Shown one piece after another: positions 1 to 9,212 of a DNA stretch of 12,284 nucleotides. Where the stretch lies: positions 1 to 12,284 of the forward strand of contig NW_014011914.1 of assembly GCF_000611645.1 (NCBI RefSeq). The letters are read 5' to 3'. The notes below the pieces were generated by a model, which was not told where the DNA came from, ran no database searches, and saw nothing but the letters and a program-made list of their open reading frames with translations. The translations under genes and the position numbers were made by a program. The stretch's first letter is position 1. Each line of letters starts with the position of its first letter. This DNA is from Monoraphidium neglectum (lineage: Eukaryota; Chlorophyta; Chlorophyceae; Sphaeropleales; Selenastraceae).

Positions 1-1892
1 CACCCCCACCTTGACTGTCAGCTGCAGCCGCAGGTCCGCCAGCGCGCCCGCAAAGCCCGTGCCCGCAGCCAGCGTGAGGCTCATGAGGCGCATCTCCACG
101 CCCTGCAGGTCAACAGTCAGGCCGTTGAAGAAGCGTGTGAGGGCGTCCTCCACCACGCCCGCGGAGCCTGCGTAAGTATTATCAGCAGGGGGTGCCGGCG
201 GCGCGGAGGGTGCGCGCGATTCGGTCAAGCGGGGGCCGGTGGAGCGGGGGCTGTGCGGGGCGTTGTGGGGCGGCCGGCCGCGTGGAAAGTTGGAGCGATG
301 CTTGGGGGGAGCGGCGTCAGGAGGATGCATTCCAGGGGACTGGGATGGGTTGCTGAGAGGGGAGCGTGCATCGATGAGGGCTTGGGGGGGGGCATGTGTG
401 GGCACGCGGGCAGCCGCGGGGAGGCAGGCCGCCGGGCGAGGCGGGTGGCGAAGGACAGAGTATGCCGGGTAGAGGATCGGGCGCGCTGCGCGCTGCACGC
501 GCGCCACCGCGGCAAAGGAACGCGGCGGCGAGGCTCACTAGAGCGGCCGCCGATGCCGAGCGCGATCGCGTGGGCGTGCACGCCGCGCCCGACCGCCACG
601 CCGCGCGCCACGGGCAGCAGCTCGACCTGCGGCGCGCGCGCCGCGTGCGCGTGCGGCCAGCCGTGAAGCGGAAGCCGGGTGCGGGGCCGCTTCAGCGCCG
701 CCCATCGAGCCTAGCCCTGAAAATTCCACGCCCCTGCAAGGGCCGCCCATCTGAGGCCCCCACAACCCAGTTTCTTGCCGCCGCCGCCCCCGCCGCTGCC
801 GCCGCCGCCCATGCTGTCGCTGGCTGCCCCAACCTGGCCCAGCCTCGCGCCGCCGCGCCCCTTTCGCTCGGACGAGCCCCATCGCCCTCTTCCTCTGCCG
901 CAGGTCAACCGACACACCAACCGACCAACCGACCAACCGACCGGCATGCCGGCCCACCTGGTACCGCACGTTGTCGCGCCGCCACGTGCCAGACAGGAAG
1001 ATCACGCCCTCAGGCCGCTCCCTAGACGGCGCCTCGATGCGCACCGACTCGCGGTCAAACACAAACGGCGCCCCCTGCGCGCAGGCGCACGCGCACGCAA
1101 GCACACCGCGCGCAGCGCCACGGGGACTCTTAGAACACGAGCCCCAGGCGCGACAGCCAGCCGCCGCGAGGAGGGGCGGCCGCCAAAACACGACATCACA
1201 AAAACGGAAACAGGGCCCACAGCCGCAGAGCGTCGCCCCGGCCGCCCCCGGGCGCGCACCTGCACCGCCGTCTGCGCCGCCGCCGCCACCAGCGGATGCG
1301 CCAGGAAGTTGCCCAGGTCGGCCTCGCTGAAGACCACGCGCGCGGTGCCCGTCGGCACGTTTGTCAGGACGATCTCGCGCCGCATCAGCGCCTGCCCGTA
1401 GTCGAGCGCGGCCGCCCCCACCGTCGCCTGCGCGGGCGGCAGAAAGGGCGCACGCGGGCGGGCGTGACCGCGGGCTCGAACAGCGGGCCGCGGCGAGCCG
1501 CGGCGGGCGCGTGTGTGCGGCGGCGCCGGCCGCCCCGCACCTGCCAGCTTGTCGGAGCAGCGTGAGCCCCCACGTGCTCGACACGAGCGATGAGTCAGTC
1601 CGCACTCACAGCGGGCCCCTCTAGTTTGAACAAACAATCCCTCAACCCACCGCTCTGTCCCTCTTTATCCGGGCCGCACGCCCCGCCCCACCCCCGACCC
1701 CAACCCCACCTCAAGCGTCTGCGCGGTCAGGTCCAGTGGCGACCGCCAGCCCTCCCCCTTGATGGTCACGCTGTTCACGCGCCCCGCCAGCAGGCTGAAG
1801 GCGTCGCATGAGATCTCCGCCGTGACCGATCGCGCCTCCCTCAGCCGCGCGCGCAGCGCGTACTGCGTTATCTGCTCAAGCAGCGTCGCGGT
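1..1892 (-). CDS. DUF2993 (LmeA-like) lipid-binding protein, partial, 5 exons seen
   Basis: Five exons read leftward: 1892-1710, 1427-1260, 1074-958, 626-539 and 167-10. Each has a GT donor and AG acceptor, and phases are consistent (0, 0, 0, then one base carried into the last). Joined, they give about 238 residues. The order of segments matches DUF2993: a helix (ATLLEQITQYALRARLREA), the 'LLAGRVNSVTIKGEGW' strand pair, a short beta stretch, then 'VFSEADLGNFLAHPLV', the position of the family's conserved tEaDLn.sL motif. Later come 'GTWRRDNVRYQVELLPVA' and a C-terminal strand-rich part. DUF2993 is common in cyanobacteria and plants, and mycobacterial LmeA binds phospholipid. A plastid role is inferred. 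The first acceptor (AG at 1894-1893) has a branch-point-like CTGAC and a pyrimidine tract, so an upstream exon supplies the start. The last exon probably ends at 10 (AAG|GTGGGG) and the gene continues off the window. Family call is confident; exact function is unknown. Confidence 0.8.
917..940. repeat. Three tandem copies of an 8-bp unit (CCAACCGA)
   Basis: The unit CCAACCGA occurs three times head to tail with no mismatches. It sits in the intron between the DUF2993 exons 1074-958 and 626-539, about 18 nt past the donor. It is a short minisatellite with no evident function. Confidence 0.85.
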
Positions 1893-2153
1893 CTGCTCGC
1901 GGCGCGCGGAGACGGCCGAGGCAAGAGGCGGTCAGCCGGAGGGCCGACGATCGGCGGGGGACGCATGTGGGAGGGGCTTCAAGTGTGTGTGGCAGCGTGT
2001 TTGGGCTGAGGAGTGGTGCCTGGCTGTGCGAAAGACGGGTCGGCCGATACATGTTGCGCTGGTCAGCAGCATGCAGTGGAGAGTAGATCCATCTTGCCAT
2101 ATACGTGTGTCAGCCATGCAGGCATAGCAGCCATGTGGAAATCGGCTGCTCAC

Positions 2154-2280
2154 CAAGTCGTGTGCCACCGCTTGGTATGGCGCAATATGCCGTCGAGCGT
2201 GATGCCGCTGCTGCTGGGCGCATTGCTGCTCCCACCGCTGCGGCCGACATGGAGCTGCCACTGAGACTGAACCGCTCCAT
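2154..2280 (-). CDS. Candidate first exon of the DUF2993 gene (transit-peptide-like)
   Basis: An ATG at 2280 follows an in-frame TAG and opens a 42-codon reading frame starting MERFSLSGSSMSAAAVG. It is rich in Ser, Ala and Arg with almost no acidic residues, the usual composition of an algal chloroplast transit peptide. It ends at a strong donor, CTTG|GTGAGC. It lies on the same strand and upstream of the DUF2993 exon starting at 1892. The problem is phase: this donor leaves one extra base, while the 1892 exon starts on a codon boundary. Either a small exon lies between them, another donor is used (for example GCG|GTGGGA inside this stretch, which has phase 0), or this is not the real first exon. 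Confidence 0.3.
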
Positions 2281-2798
2281 GTACCCGCGGTCAATCGACT
2301 TCTACTCAACCCTGCACTGCAGGGCTGCATTTCGGGTACCAGCTGCACGGTCGTGAGGGACAAGATCGCCGCTGATGGACCGCAGGCAGCTTGTCCCACG
2401 AATTTCTATGCTATGAAACAATCATAACGATATTCTACTTGACCCGCTCATTTTGCATTCCACGTGCATGCAGCAGCTTCAAGCTCTTTCAAATACCGGT
2501 ATCATCCAATAGCGCTTCGCGTGAAATTGACTGTAATAACATAAATTGTGTTACAGAGTTCCTCGTGTATAAGCCACAGACTTATGCTCCTCATGCTGGG
2601 CGACCTGTGATCTTGACCACCTGGCGCAGCCCAGCACGCTTCCCCAATTATTTACATGGGATACTACACATGAAACGCTGGCGGAAATGGCACTGCTGGA
2701 TACCAGGAGGCCAGCCTTGCACTGCTGATGTCGCCGATGCGACTCTGCTGATGCTGAGGGGCCGCTCCGCCACAGCTCCGACGGCCATGTCCGCCACC
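2281..2798. other. Intergenic spacer with YIPF6 3' flank
   Basis: About 520 nt between the possible DUF2993 start and the YIPF6 stop. It is markedly more AT-rich than the exons, especially from 2400 to 2660. Apart from the poly(A)-signal candidates, I see no gene. It should contain the YIPF6 3'UTR and the DUF2993 promoter. Confidence 0.6.
2652..2656 (-). terminator. Candidate poly(A) signal TGTAA for the YIPF6-like gene
   Basis: On the minus strand the pentamer TGTAA, the standard chlorophyte nuclear poly(A) signal, occurs 143 nt past the YIPF6 stop. A second minus-strand copy is at 2551-2555. Either would give a 3'UTR of ordinary length. The choice between them is not decidable from sequence. 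Confidence 0.45.
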
Positions 2799-4379
2799 TC
2801 AGCTCTTGACCAGCGCAAGCCACCCTATGGAGGTGTACATCAGCAGCACGGGGTACACAGCCAGCGCCCGCCGCCTGCACGGATTGAGGGCGCCAGCGAA
2901 ACGGCGAGCAGGCGTCTGAGGTGAAGGGGGAGATGACGCTCTGCCGCACCACGCAAGGCACAACCTGACAGCATTACACAACTTCTGCCCCTCTTCGGCT
3001 GCCAATCGTTCGAGTCAGGCAGGGGGATTTCAACTGCAGCCATCAGCACAACCCCCATTCAAACTAAAGGCGGGACCCACCTGTCCACCACAGTTTTGCT
3101 GATGAACGGCACCGCCGCCGCCGACGCCCACACCAAGCACACGATCAGCACCAGCAGCCGCACCCACTGCGCACGCAGCATGGGCGCCGGCGAGCGTCCT
3201 TGTGACGCAGGGTGCAGGTCGACCATGAAGAAAGCGTCCGCGCAGCAACGCATGCCCACCCCGCGCGACCCTTGCCAAAGCGCGGCCGCGACAAGGCGCG
3301 CAGTGCTGACACAAAGCCAAGGTGCCAAGACCAAGCACGCACCCTGATCTTGACGAACAGGCATACTATAGCCGCTATATTGATGGGGAAGAGGCAGTAC
3401 CCGATGAGGCACATGCTCTGGAAGAACACGATGTCACCCCCCAGCAGGATGACGTTGATGGTGAGCACCACGGCCCCGAGTGCCACCTCAGTGAAGACCA
3501 GCTGGCAGCAGGGCACGGGCCGTCAAGGGTGGTTGCGGGCATCGTTGGCCGCTGATGCGGTGCCACAGGCGAGGGCGAATGCGCGAGCAACGGCACACAG
3601 CAAGCAGCTCAGCGGCCCGAGCCGCCAGGCGTGCGCCAAGCGGGCTCGTCTCGCCTCGCATGGTGCGGCGGCCGCCGCTCCTCTCACCGCAAAGACATCC
3701 GACGGCTTCTTCTCCCCAGCCGACAGCGTGATGGCGAGCCCAAGCATGAAAATCTGAGGGCAGCGGCGGGCGCGTGAACGGCAGGGCAGGGTGCACTCTG
3801 CATGATTACAAGGACGCTGAGCTGCAAAGCGCGCAGCCCGCCCCACGCGCACCCACCCAGCGCTACCAAGGCTCTGTGCCAATCTGCGACATGAGAGGGG
3901 CGTGCGGACGCCGTGCGCGGCGCTTGCAGCACAGCAGCAGCGCTATATCCTGGGCAGCCCTGCCGCCGCCAGCGCCGCGTCCGAGCGCCCACCCCCCTCG
4001 TCGTGCGCGCCACCCGCAGCCCCAGCACGCACCAAGGGTCCCCACAGGTCCCAATTTCCGAGCGCCGCCGCGCTGTTTGTAAAGTCCCAATCTATGGGGA
4101 TCAGCACGCTGCGCATGTTGCGACCAATTGTGTACACGTCCCGCCTTAGCGTCGCCCACACCGGCTCGTCCAGTGTGTTCTCCACCCACACGCCAGTGCT
4201 GCCGCCGCCGCCAAATCCTAGGGGCGCCGCCGCGGCCGGCACGGCGCCGCCGGGGGCTGCCAAGCCGGGAAGGCTGCTGCTGCTGGGCACCGAGGGAACC
4301 TGCCCCTCAAACAGCTGCGGCAAGGGGACAAGGCATGTTGCAGGGGATGGAAGGCGCATTACTCCCGTGCAGGATTACC
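2799..4379 (-). CDS. YIPF6-like Yip1-family Golgi membrane protein
   Basis: Phased exons: 4314-4033, 3753-3688, 3501-3343, 3166-3081 and 2874-2799 (stop TGA at 2801-2799). They give 222 residues. Human YIPF6 has about 236. Diagnostic segments in order: 'DEPVWATLRRDVYTIGRNM'; the 'GNWDLWGPL' motif, equivalent to the Yip1 DLYGP motif; 'LLGGDIVFFQSMCLIGYCLF'; 'RRALAVYPVLLMYTSIGWL' just before the stop. Five hydrophobic segments can be seen, matching the five-span Yip1 fold, with a cytosolic N-terminus. The family acts with Rab GTPases in ER-Golgi and Golgi trafficking. The N-terminus is unresolved. The 4314 acceptor has a good pyrimidine tract, and a GAG|GTAATC donor at 4378-4377 would add a small in-phase exon (4417-4379, reading YPVRPFGALATEE) after a 64-nt intron. 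Otherwise translation could start at the ATG at 4359 without that intron. The 3343/3166 junction (AGG|GTGCGT to CGCAG|TGG) keeps phase but gives a shorter loop than in human YIPF6. Confidence 0.88.
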
Positions 4380-4628
4380 TCTTCAGTTGCAAGGGCACCA
4401 AACGGTCGCACAGGGTACTGCCGTGCGCAAGCACATCATGCAAGCACATCGGGGGCGCTGCGACCGCAGCAATTCCGCATGCAGCGTGGCGTCTCAGCGT
4501 ACGAGCAGGAATGGTACGCTGCAGCAGAGCTCAGCTGGGCGGTGCGGCATCGACGCAGCGCTTGATGTGATTGCGCACCCGCTGCTCAGCCTCTGGCCGT
4601 CCTTGACCCGGCCATGCCATGCTGCCGG

Positions 4629-4635
4629 TATTTAT
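4629..4635 (-). promoter_or_regulatory. TATA-like element upstream of the YIPF6-like gene
   Basis: The minus strand reads ATAAATA here, about 250 nt upstream of the first securely placed YIPF6 exon boundary region. It would put transcription start near 4600, leaving room for a 5'UTR and a small first exon. This rests on position and composition only. Confidence 0.25.
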
Positions 4636-4867
4636 GTGTCTTATCTGTTGCTTCTCGGGTGGGTGGTCGACACACCGTGTTGGGAACGGTTGAGGGGCCT
4701 CAGCGGTCTCAGCAGCAGGTGACTGGCCGAATATGACACGTACAAACTTTTAATTGAGAATTATCATGACGATCGGCTTGATTAAGGGACTCCGCCACGG
4801 CACGATCTGACCTACAGGATGAGGGACAGGTCACAGGTGTACTGGCCTCGGTGTGTAGCCCTTTACA

Positions 4868-4888
4868 AGGCATTGTGAAACAATGCCT
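4868..4888. repeat. Perfect short inverted repeat (hairpin)
   Basis: Arms AGGCATTGT (4868-4876) and ACAATGCCT (4880-4888) are exact reverse complements around a GAA loop. The core GCATTGTGA recurs directly at about 4897-4905. It lies in an AT-richer intergenic stretch with no coding potential. It could be a protein-binding palindrome or a fragment of a mobile element. There is no T-run, so it is not a bacterial-type terminator. Confidence 0.7.
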
Positions 4889-5247
4889 GTGTCACCGCAT
4901 TGTGATCTGCAAGGTTTCAGCATGGACACGCCATGCGGCAGTCATGGCGTTGATTGTTTTTGACCAGCAGGAATGATCGTATGGACGAGCAGAGCGCAAG
5001 AGAGTGTGTGTGTTGTGGCCCTCGGTCGAGGAACTACTGTTGCTCATGCACTGAAGATCTTTGAAGTTGGCAATTCTGCAACGCAGCCCCAGGTGTGGAT
5101 GATCCAGCATGCTTCACTCCCCCTAGCATGTACAAAAACGGGCACTTTTGAAAGCGCTGGCATAGCTGCAAGATGAAATTTGCATAATTATGACCCCGTC
5201 AGATGGGGCAGTGTACTGCATGGGTGGGGTTTTGGTAGACCAACCAC

Positions 5248-5252
5248 TTACA
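5248..5252 (-). terminator. Candidate poly(A) signal TGTAA for the six-exon gene
   Basis: This is the first clear minus-strand TGTAA I found downstream of the stop at 6141. It implies a 3'UTR of about 890 nt, long but within the range known for chlorophytes. Another copy lies at 4863-4867. Confidence 0.3.
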
Positions 5253-6140
5253 TGTCTGGAACCAGAGAAAACTCATCAATGAGAAGGATATGCCGTGCAT
5301 AATGAAAAGCAGTGCCTATGCTTGCACAACCCAAGGCAGCAAAATTCACCAGGACTACGGCACCACCGCAGCCACACGTCAAAGCATTGCAAGCACGAGT
5401 TTCCTGGACGCGCGTTGATGCAGGTGTCCACTGCATGTGTGTGCGTGGCGTCGCGGGGCGCTGGACAAACAACATGATGCGTGCAACAGGAGTGAAGCAC
5501 ACCGGGAGAACGTAGTATAGTCACCATCCCAGCAAATCGCCGACATGCTTCAACTTGGGGCGAAGGGCCAGCAGTCCAATTCCAGCAAACCAAAACTCGC
5601 ACAGCCGTGATCCAGCACTGAGCGTCACCCGCGCGTCGCTTCTCAGCCACTGCCCACAACGGGACGAGGCTGGTCTGCAGGGCTGGAGCGCACCGTTGGC
5701 TGGGGCCGCAGGTGGTGCGCTGGCCTAGGCGTGGGTGACTAGCCATGGGTGTCTACGGCCGACGCAAGGGTGGCAATCGTGGCCACAGCAAGTTGCACGC
5801 ACGCAAGGGTGGTTCTTGGAGCTCTTGAATGCAATACAAAGGGAGCCGACACCAGCCATATAACAGGCGGTTGCTTGGACCATACTGCCCGACTGAATGC
5901 AAAACAAACGTCTTGATGCTCGCGCAGCAGCACGCCACGCTTTCTGGGCGCCGCTCGTACTCATTGTCCGGTTCGCAGCTATTTCTATTCGTGAGCAATG
6001 CCCGGGGTGCTAAGTATGGTGATTTAAAACTCCTGGGAATTGGTAATAGCTACTTCCTTGCAAACGCGTCGCCGCCCCCAGCCGCCCGTCGAGCAGGCAG
6101 CCGAGCCACTGGGCGCCGCCGCGCCCGAGCCGCCCCCGCC

Positions 6141-6560
6141 TCACGCGCTCGCCAGCCCCGGCATGTCCGTCAGCACCGCCGCCATCACCGGCATGTGCGG
6201 GAAGCTCATGATGTAGAACGTCGCCAGCTGCTCTGGCTTCAGGATCGCGGCCATGGCGACGACCTTGGACGCGACCGCCATAACGCGGTACGCCAGCTGC
6301 ACCCGCTCCAGCCCCGCCACCAGGGCGTCCTGCAGTTCAACGTCCGGCGCCGCCGTCATCGCGCGCCGCGCCAGCTGCTCGCACTCGCCGCGCAGCGTGG
6401 TGTGCGCGGAGCAGAACCACTTGAAGAGGGTGGCGAGCAGCGGCAGCTGCGAGAGGGGGCGTGAGGAGGGGACGTGTACACGTGGGTGTGTGTGCATGCG
6501 GGTGTGTACGTCTGCGTGTGTGTGCTGCGTGCATGCGTGTGCGTGCGTGTGCGCGCGCGA

Positions 6561-6597
<37 letters not shown>

Positions 6598-8508
6598 CTT
6601 GCGTGTGTGTGTGTGTGCTGATAGTGCGTGCATCAGGTGGAGTGCTGCGTCGTGGGGGTCGGAGTGCAGCGCAATTCATGCAAGTCGGAAATCACAACCG
6701 AGCGCCACGCAACGCAAAGCTAGACTTAGAGGAGCGAAGAATTTGCCGGGCCAGCAGCAGAGTCGCAAGGCGCACGCAGGCGAGGGGCCGCACCTGCACA
6801 GGCGTTGGCGCTATTGCCCTTGCCACCGCCTCCCACCAGCCCGGCGGGGGCGACTTGGCCTCCCCTGAGCTCATGTCTAGCGCGATGACGTTTGAGAAAT
6901 CTGGCTGGCCCAGGAACAGGCCCCCGAACTTCGCAGCCATCGGCAGCAGGAGCTGCGAGGAAGGAGCAGCGCCCGCGGGGACGCAAGTTGTGGCGCTGAT
7001 TGCAAACGCGCGGCAGCTGCGGCAGCAGCGGCCCCTGTTGGCGGCACGCACGGACGCAGCCCCTCGGCCCCCCTGAGCCGCCGGCACGCCCCCCGCTGCG
7101 CGCCGCGTGCGCGCCGCGGCGCCCGCGTGCTGCAGCCGCACACCGGCTCGAGGTCGTCGGCGCTCTTCATTCCGCACTGAATTTGGCGAAGGACCAGGGA
7201 CAGCTCCCCGATGCGGGCCCTCCACCAAGCAATGAAATCCTCGTGGCTCATCGGCGAGTCGCAGCAGTCGACGAGGCTGGCGGGGAGAGAGAGAGAGGGA
7301 TCACGTGAGTGCACATGTAGGTGGTCAGGTTGGGGGCCCGAGCATGGGCTGCAAGTGTGCGTTTGCATGTGCACGCGTTCAGCGCACAAGCGTGCGCTTG
7401 CGCAAAGCGCGGGCCGCCCAGATTGGAGAGCGCGAGGGAGGCCGTGCGCGAGCAATTCCCTCAGTAAACCGTCACCCCTGAGGCTCACCTGTTGAGCATG
7501 TCGCTGGCAGACCACAACAACCCCAGGCGCGACGCGCTCGCAGGCGCAGGTGCCCCAGCCGCTGCCGTCCCCGCCGCAGCAGCAGCAGCAGCAGCAGCAG
7601 CTATCCCTGGCGCCTGCGGCTCGCCAGAAGCCGGGCCTGCCGCTGGACTCACAGAAACGCAGGAGCTGGCGGACCCGGAATCGCCACCGCCGAAGCCGGC
7701 GCCGGCGCCGGCGCCGCCCTCGCCGCCGCAGCGCACCGCTGTCCCCGGTTGCGCCGGGGCCCCGTGGAGCGCTCGCTGCGCCGCGAAGACGAGCTCGTCG
7801 AGGCGCACCAACGACGCGCGCGCCTGTGAGAGGATGGCATCCCTGGAGCAGCCGGGGTCGCCGCCAGCCTCGCCGGCCGCGCCAGCGGTGCCGGCGGCGC
7901 GGGCGTCCATCATCTGCTGTAGGGCGTTGCGGGCCTCTGAAAGCGCGCCCAGCACGCCGATGCGTGCGCGCGCGACCGCATTGCGCGTCGCCTCCTCGAC
8001 CAACTGGGGAGGGTGGGGGTGTGCGGACGTTCCGTGCGCCAGAGCGTGCGCACTGGCGAGATGAGTGTGAGAGCAAGCCCGCATGCCCGCAGGGACTCGG
8101 CAGCTGGCCTGCCGCTGCGAGTCCAGGCACGGCTGTCGCCACACGCATCGGCGCTTCGCATAGCACCGCGCAGCGACGTGCTGGGGGCAGCGCGCTTCGG
8201 TTGCTTGGCGGGCCCCTTGTCGCCTGGCTTGCCTGCTCCTGACGCTGGCGCAGCTCGTCCTCCAGGCGCGCTGAGAGCGATGCAGGGCGCAGGAGGGTGC
8301 GGCCCATGAGGAGATGGGTCCATCCCAGGATTCTCAACAACAAGGGCCTGCCGGACTGGTCACCGCTGCGCCTCAACTGAACAGAGCACCCACCACCCCA
8401 CCCGCCCACACTTGCAGCCCGGCCAACCCCGTAGCCATGCTGGGGCTGGCTCCCCTCACCAACGACGCTTGTGAGGAGCTCTCTTTTCCTATGTGTAACT
8501 GGCGGCAT
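6141..8508 (-). CDS. Unrecognised six-exon protein, possibly DOG1/bZIP-associated domain
   Basis: Exons 8508-8460, 8270-8167, 8003-7489, 7276-7144, 6952-6794 and 6446-6141 (stop TGA at 6143-6141) all agree in phase and encode about 421 residues. Splice sites for exons 3 to 6 are strong (for example CCCCAG|TTGG, AACAG|GTGAGC, CTCGCAG|CTCC). The first two exons are weaker: the 8167 donor is GTGCTA and the chosen start is the ATG at 8508. Residues about 9-35 are basic, then coiled-coil-like (RKRELL, then RLEDELRQRQEQ). The middle exon has helices followed by a Gly/Ala/Ser linker and ten alanines. The C-terminal 200 residues are helical and Trp-rich: 'EDFIAWWRAR' near 240, 'GWWEAVARA' near 306, and 'ILKPEQLATFY' near 390 followed by SFPHMP. 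The layout vaguely recalls DOG1 domains and the conserved C-terminal region of algal bZIP proteins. No canonical N-x7-R basic region is seen, so a transcription-factor role is only a guess. Confidence 0.62.
6473..6620. repeat. Alternating TG/CG tract (about 150 nt) in an intron
   Basis: A nearly continuous purine-pyrimidine alternation mixes TG, CG and CA steps and includes an uninterrupted (GT)n run at 6561-6587 flanked by CGCGCG on both sides. It sits in the last intron (6793-6447) of the minus-strand six-exon gene, about 25 nt upstream of its acceptor on that strand, where it reads as a CA-rich tract. Confidence 0.9.
7576..7600. repeat. (GCA)8 triplet repeat encoding polyalanine
   Basis: Eight GCA triplets plus one base. 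On the minus strand they read as eight GCT codons which, with two GCG codons, make ten alanines in the linker of the six-exon protein. Just upstream in the protein, a GCC-GGC-rich stretch at about 7690-7730 encodes a Gly/Ala linker. Both look like replication-slippage products. Confidence 0.9.
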
Positions 8509-8605
8509 ACTTGGTGTTGCGCTGAGTCCCAACGCCCGTGTCCCAGCGCCCAGAAAACCAGGCCGGCGCGGCACCCAGCGTGCTGGGTCGCCTCGGATGG
8601 CCGCT

Positions 8606-8627
8606 CACACACACACACACACACACA
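8606..8627. repeat. (CA)11 dinucleotide microsatellite
   Basis: Eleven uninterrupted CA units lie about 100 nt upstream of the proposed start of the minus-strand six-exon gene, probably in its 5'UTR or promoter. Confidence 0.9.
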
Positions 8628-9070
8628 AACTTGTACGAGGCTGCAAGATAGGAGTGCGCCTTGATCCTGCTTTCGCAGCGGTCGCTTCAAGGCCGTCGTT
8701 GCACACACAGTGGCTGATTCGACACAGCAGCGATCTACACAGCGTCCTGGTGACCGTCTGGTGTGTATAGTGTCTTGACAGCGTAACTTGCTAAGAAAAT
8801 ATTTTTAAAATGTCGGCTTTAGTTGCTTACAACGAGGAGCCACCTGATCAGGGTGACCACAAGCCTGCAGTGTAATGTAGCTGGTGTGAAGTCGCCTGCT
8901 GGGTGCGATACAACAGCAAGATTCGAGCCCAATGACATCACAATGCCATTCATGCATGCCTTGAAGTTTGTCACGAGATCAGAGGCGAGATCGTCACTGC
9001 TCCAGATCGCCACCCCACAGCAGGACTTTGCGGTGACAGTTCTGAGTAATTCCTGATCATCATTCACATT

Positions 9071-9077
9071 TATATAT
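9071..9077 (+). promoter_or_regulatory. TATA-box candidate for the proteasome beta2 gene
   Basis: TATATAT stands 136 nt before the ATG at 9213. A start site about 30 nt downstream would give a 5'UTR near 110 nt, a normal arrangement. Confidence 0.4.
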
Positions 9078-9212
9078 CGGATCTAGCGCTCGTCCCGTCG
9101 CTGCCACTGCATCACCTAAGCAAAGGACTCAAGTGCCGAGCGCATAGGCCTCCAGTTCCGAGCAGCAGACGTCTAGGCGTATAGCTTAGGTACATTCGAG
9201 CAGATCGGCGCC

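Larger units (their letters stand above)
4640..6140. other. Long stretch without a recognised gene
   Basis: About 1.5 kb between the YIPF6-like promoter side and the stop of the six-exon gene. Open frames occur on both strands (for example 156 codons on the minus strand at 5276-5746) but are rich in Cys, His and Arg, have no recognisable domain, and are not framed by convincing splice signals. The right part (about 5250-6140) is best read as a long 3'UTR of the six-exon gene. The left part is probably the YIPF6 upstream region. Confidence 0.5.
8509..9212. promoter_or_regulatory. Divergent promoter region between the six-exon gene and proteasome beta2
   Basis: About 700 nt separate two start codons pointing away from each other. 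The stretch holds the CA microsatellite, an AT island at about 8793-8812 (AAAATATTTTTAAAAT core) that stands out in this GC-rich sequence, and a TATA-like element nearer the plus-strand gene. No convincing coding exon is visible inside it. Confidence 0.5.

Noticed and set aside
917..940. Short direct repeats as a CRISPR array
   Set aside because: Units are 8 bp, contiguous and without spacers, inside a eukaryotic intron.
538..1605. Single 355-codon minus-strand frame
   Set aside because: It runs through introns and switches in and out of the true frame; only the short spliced parts match DUF2993.
2391..2924. 177-codon plus-strand frame
   Set aside because: It spans an AT-rich spacer and the antisense of the last YIPF6 exon, and shows no recognisable domain.
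5276..5746. 156-codon minus-strand frame
   Set aside because: Cys/His/Arg-rich translation without a domain; probably within the 3'UTR of the six-exon gene.
6461..7076. Plus-strand open frames full of Cys, Val and Arg repeats
   Set aside because: They are translations of the TG/CG microsatellite and lie opposite real minus-strand exons.
7492..8242. Long plus-strand open frames rich in Arg, Pro and Ala
   Set aside because: Antisense to the 515-nt exon of the six-exon gene; GC-rich coding DNA commonly leaves the other strand open.
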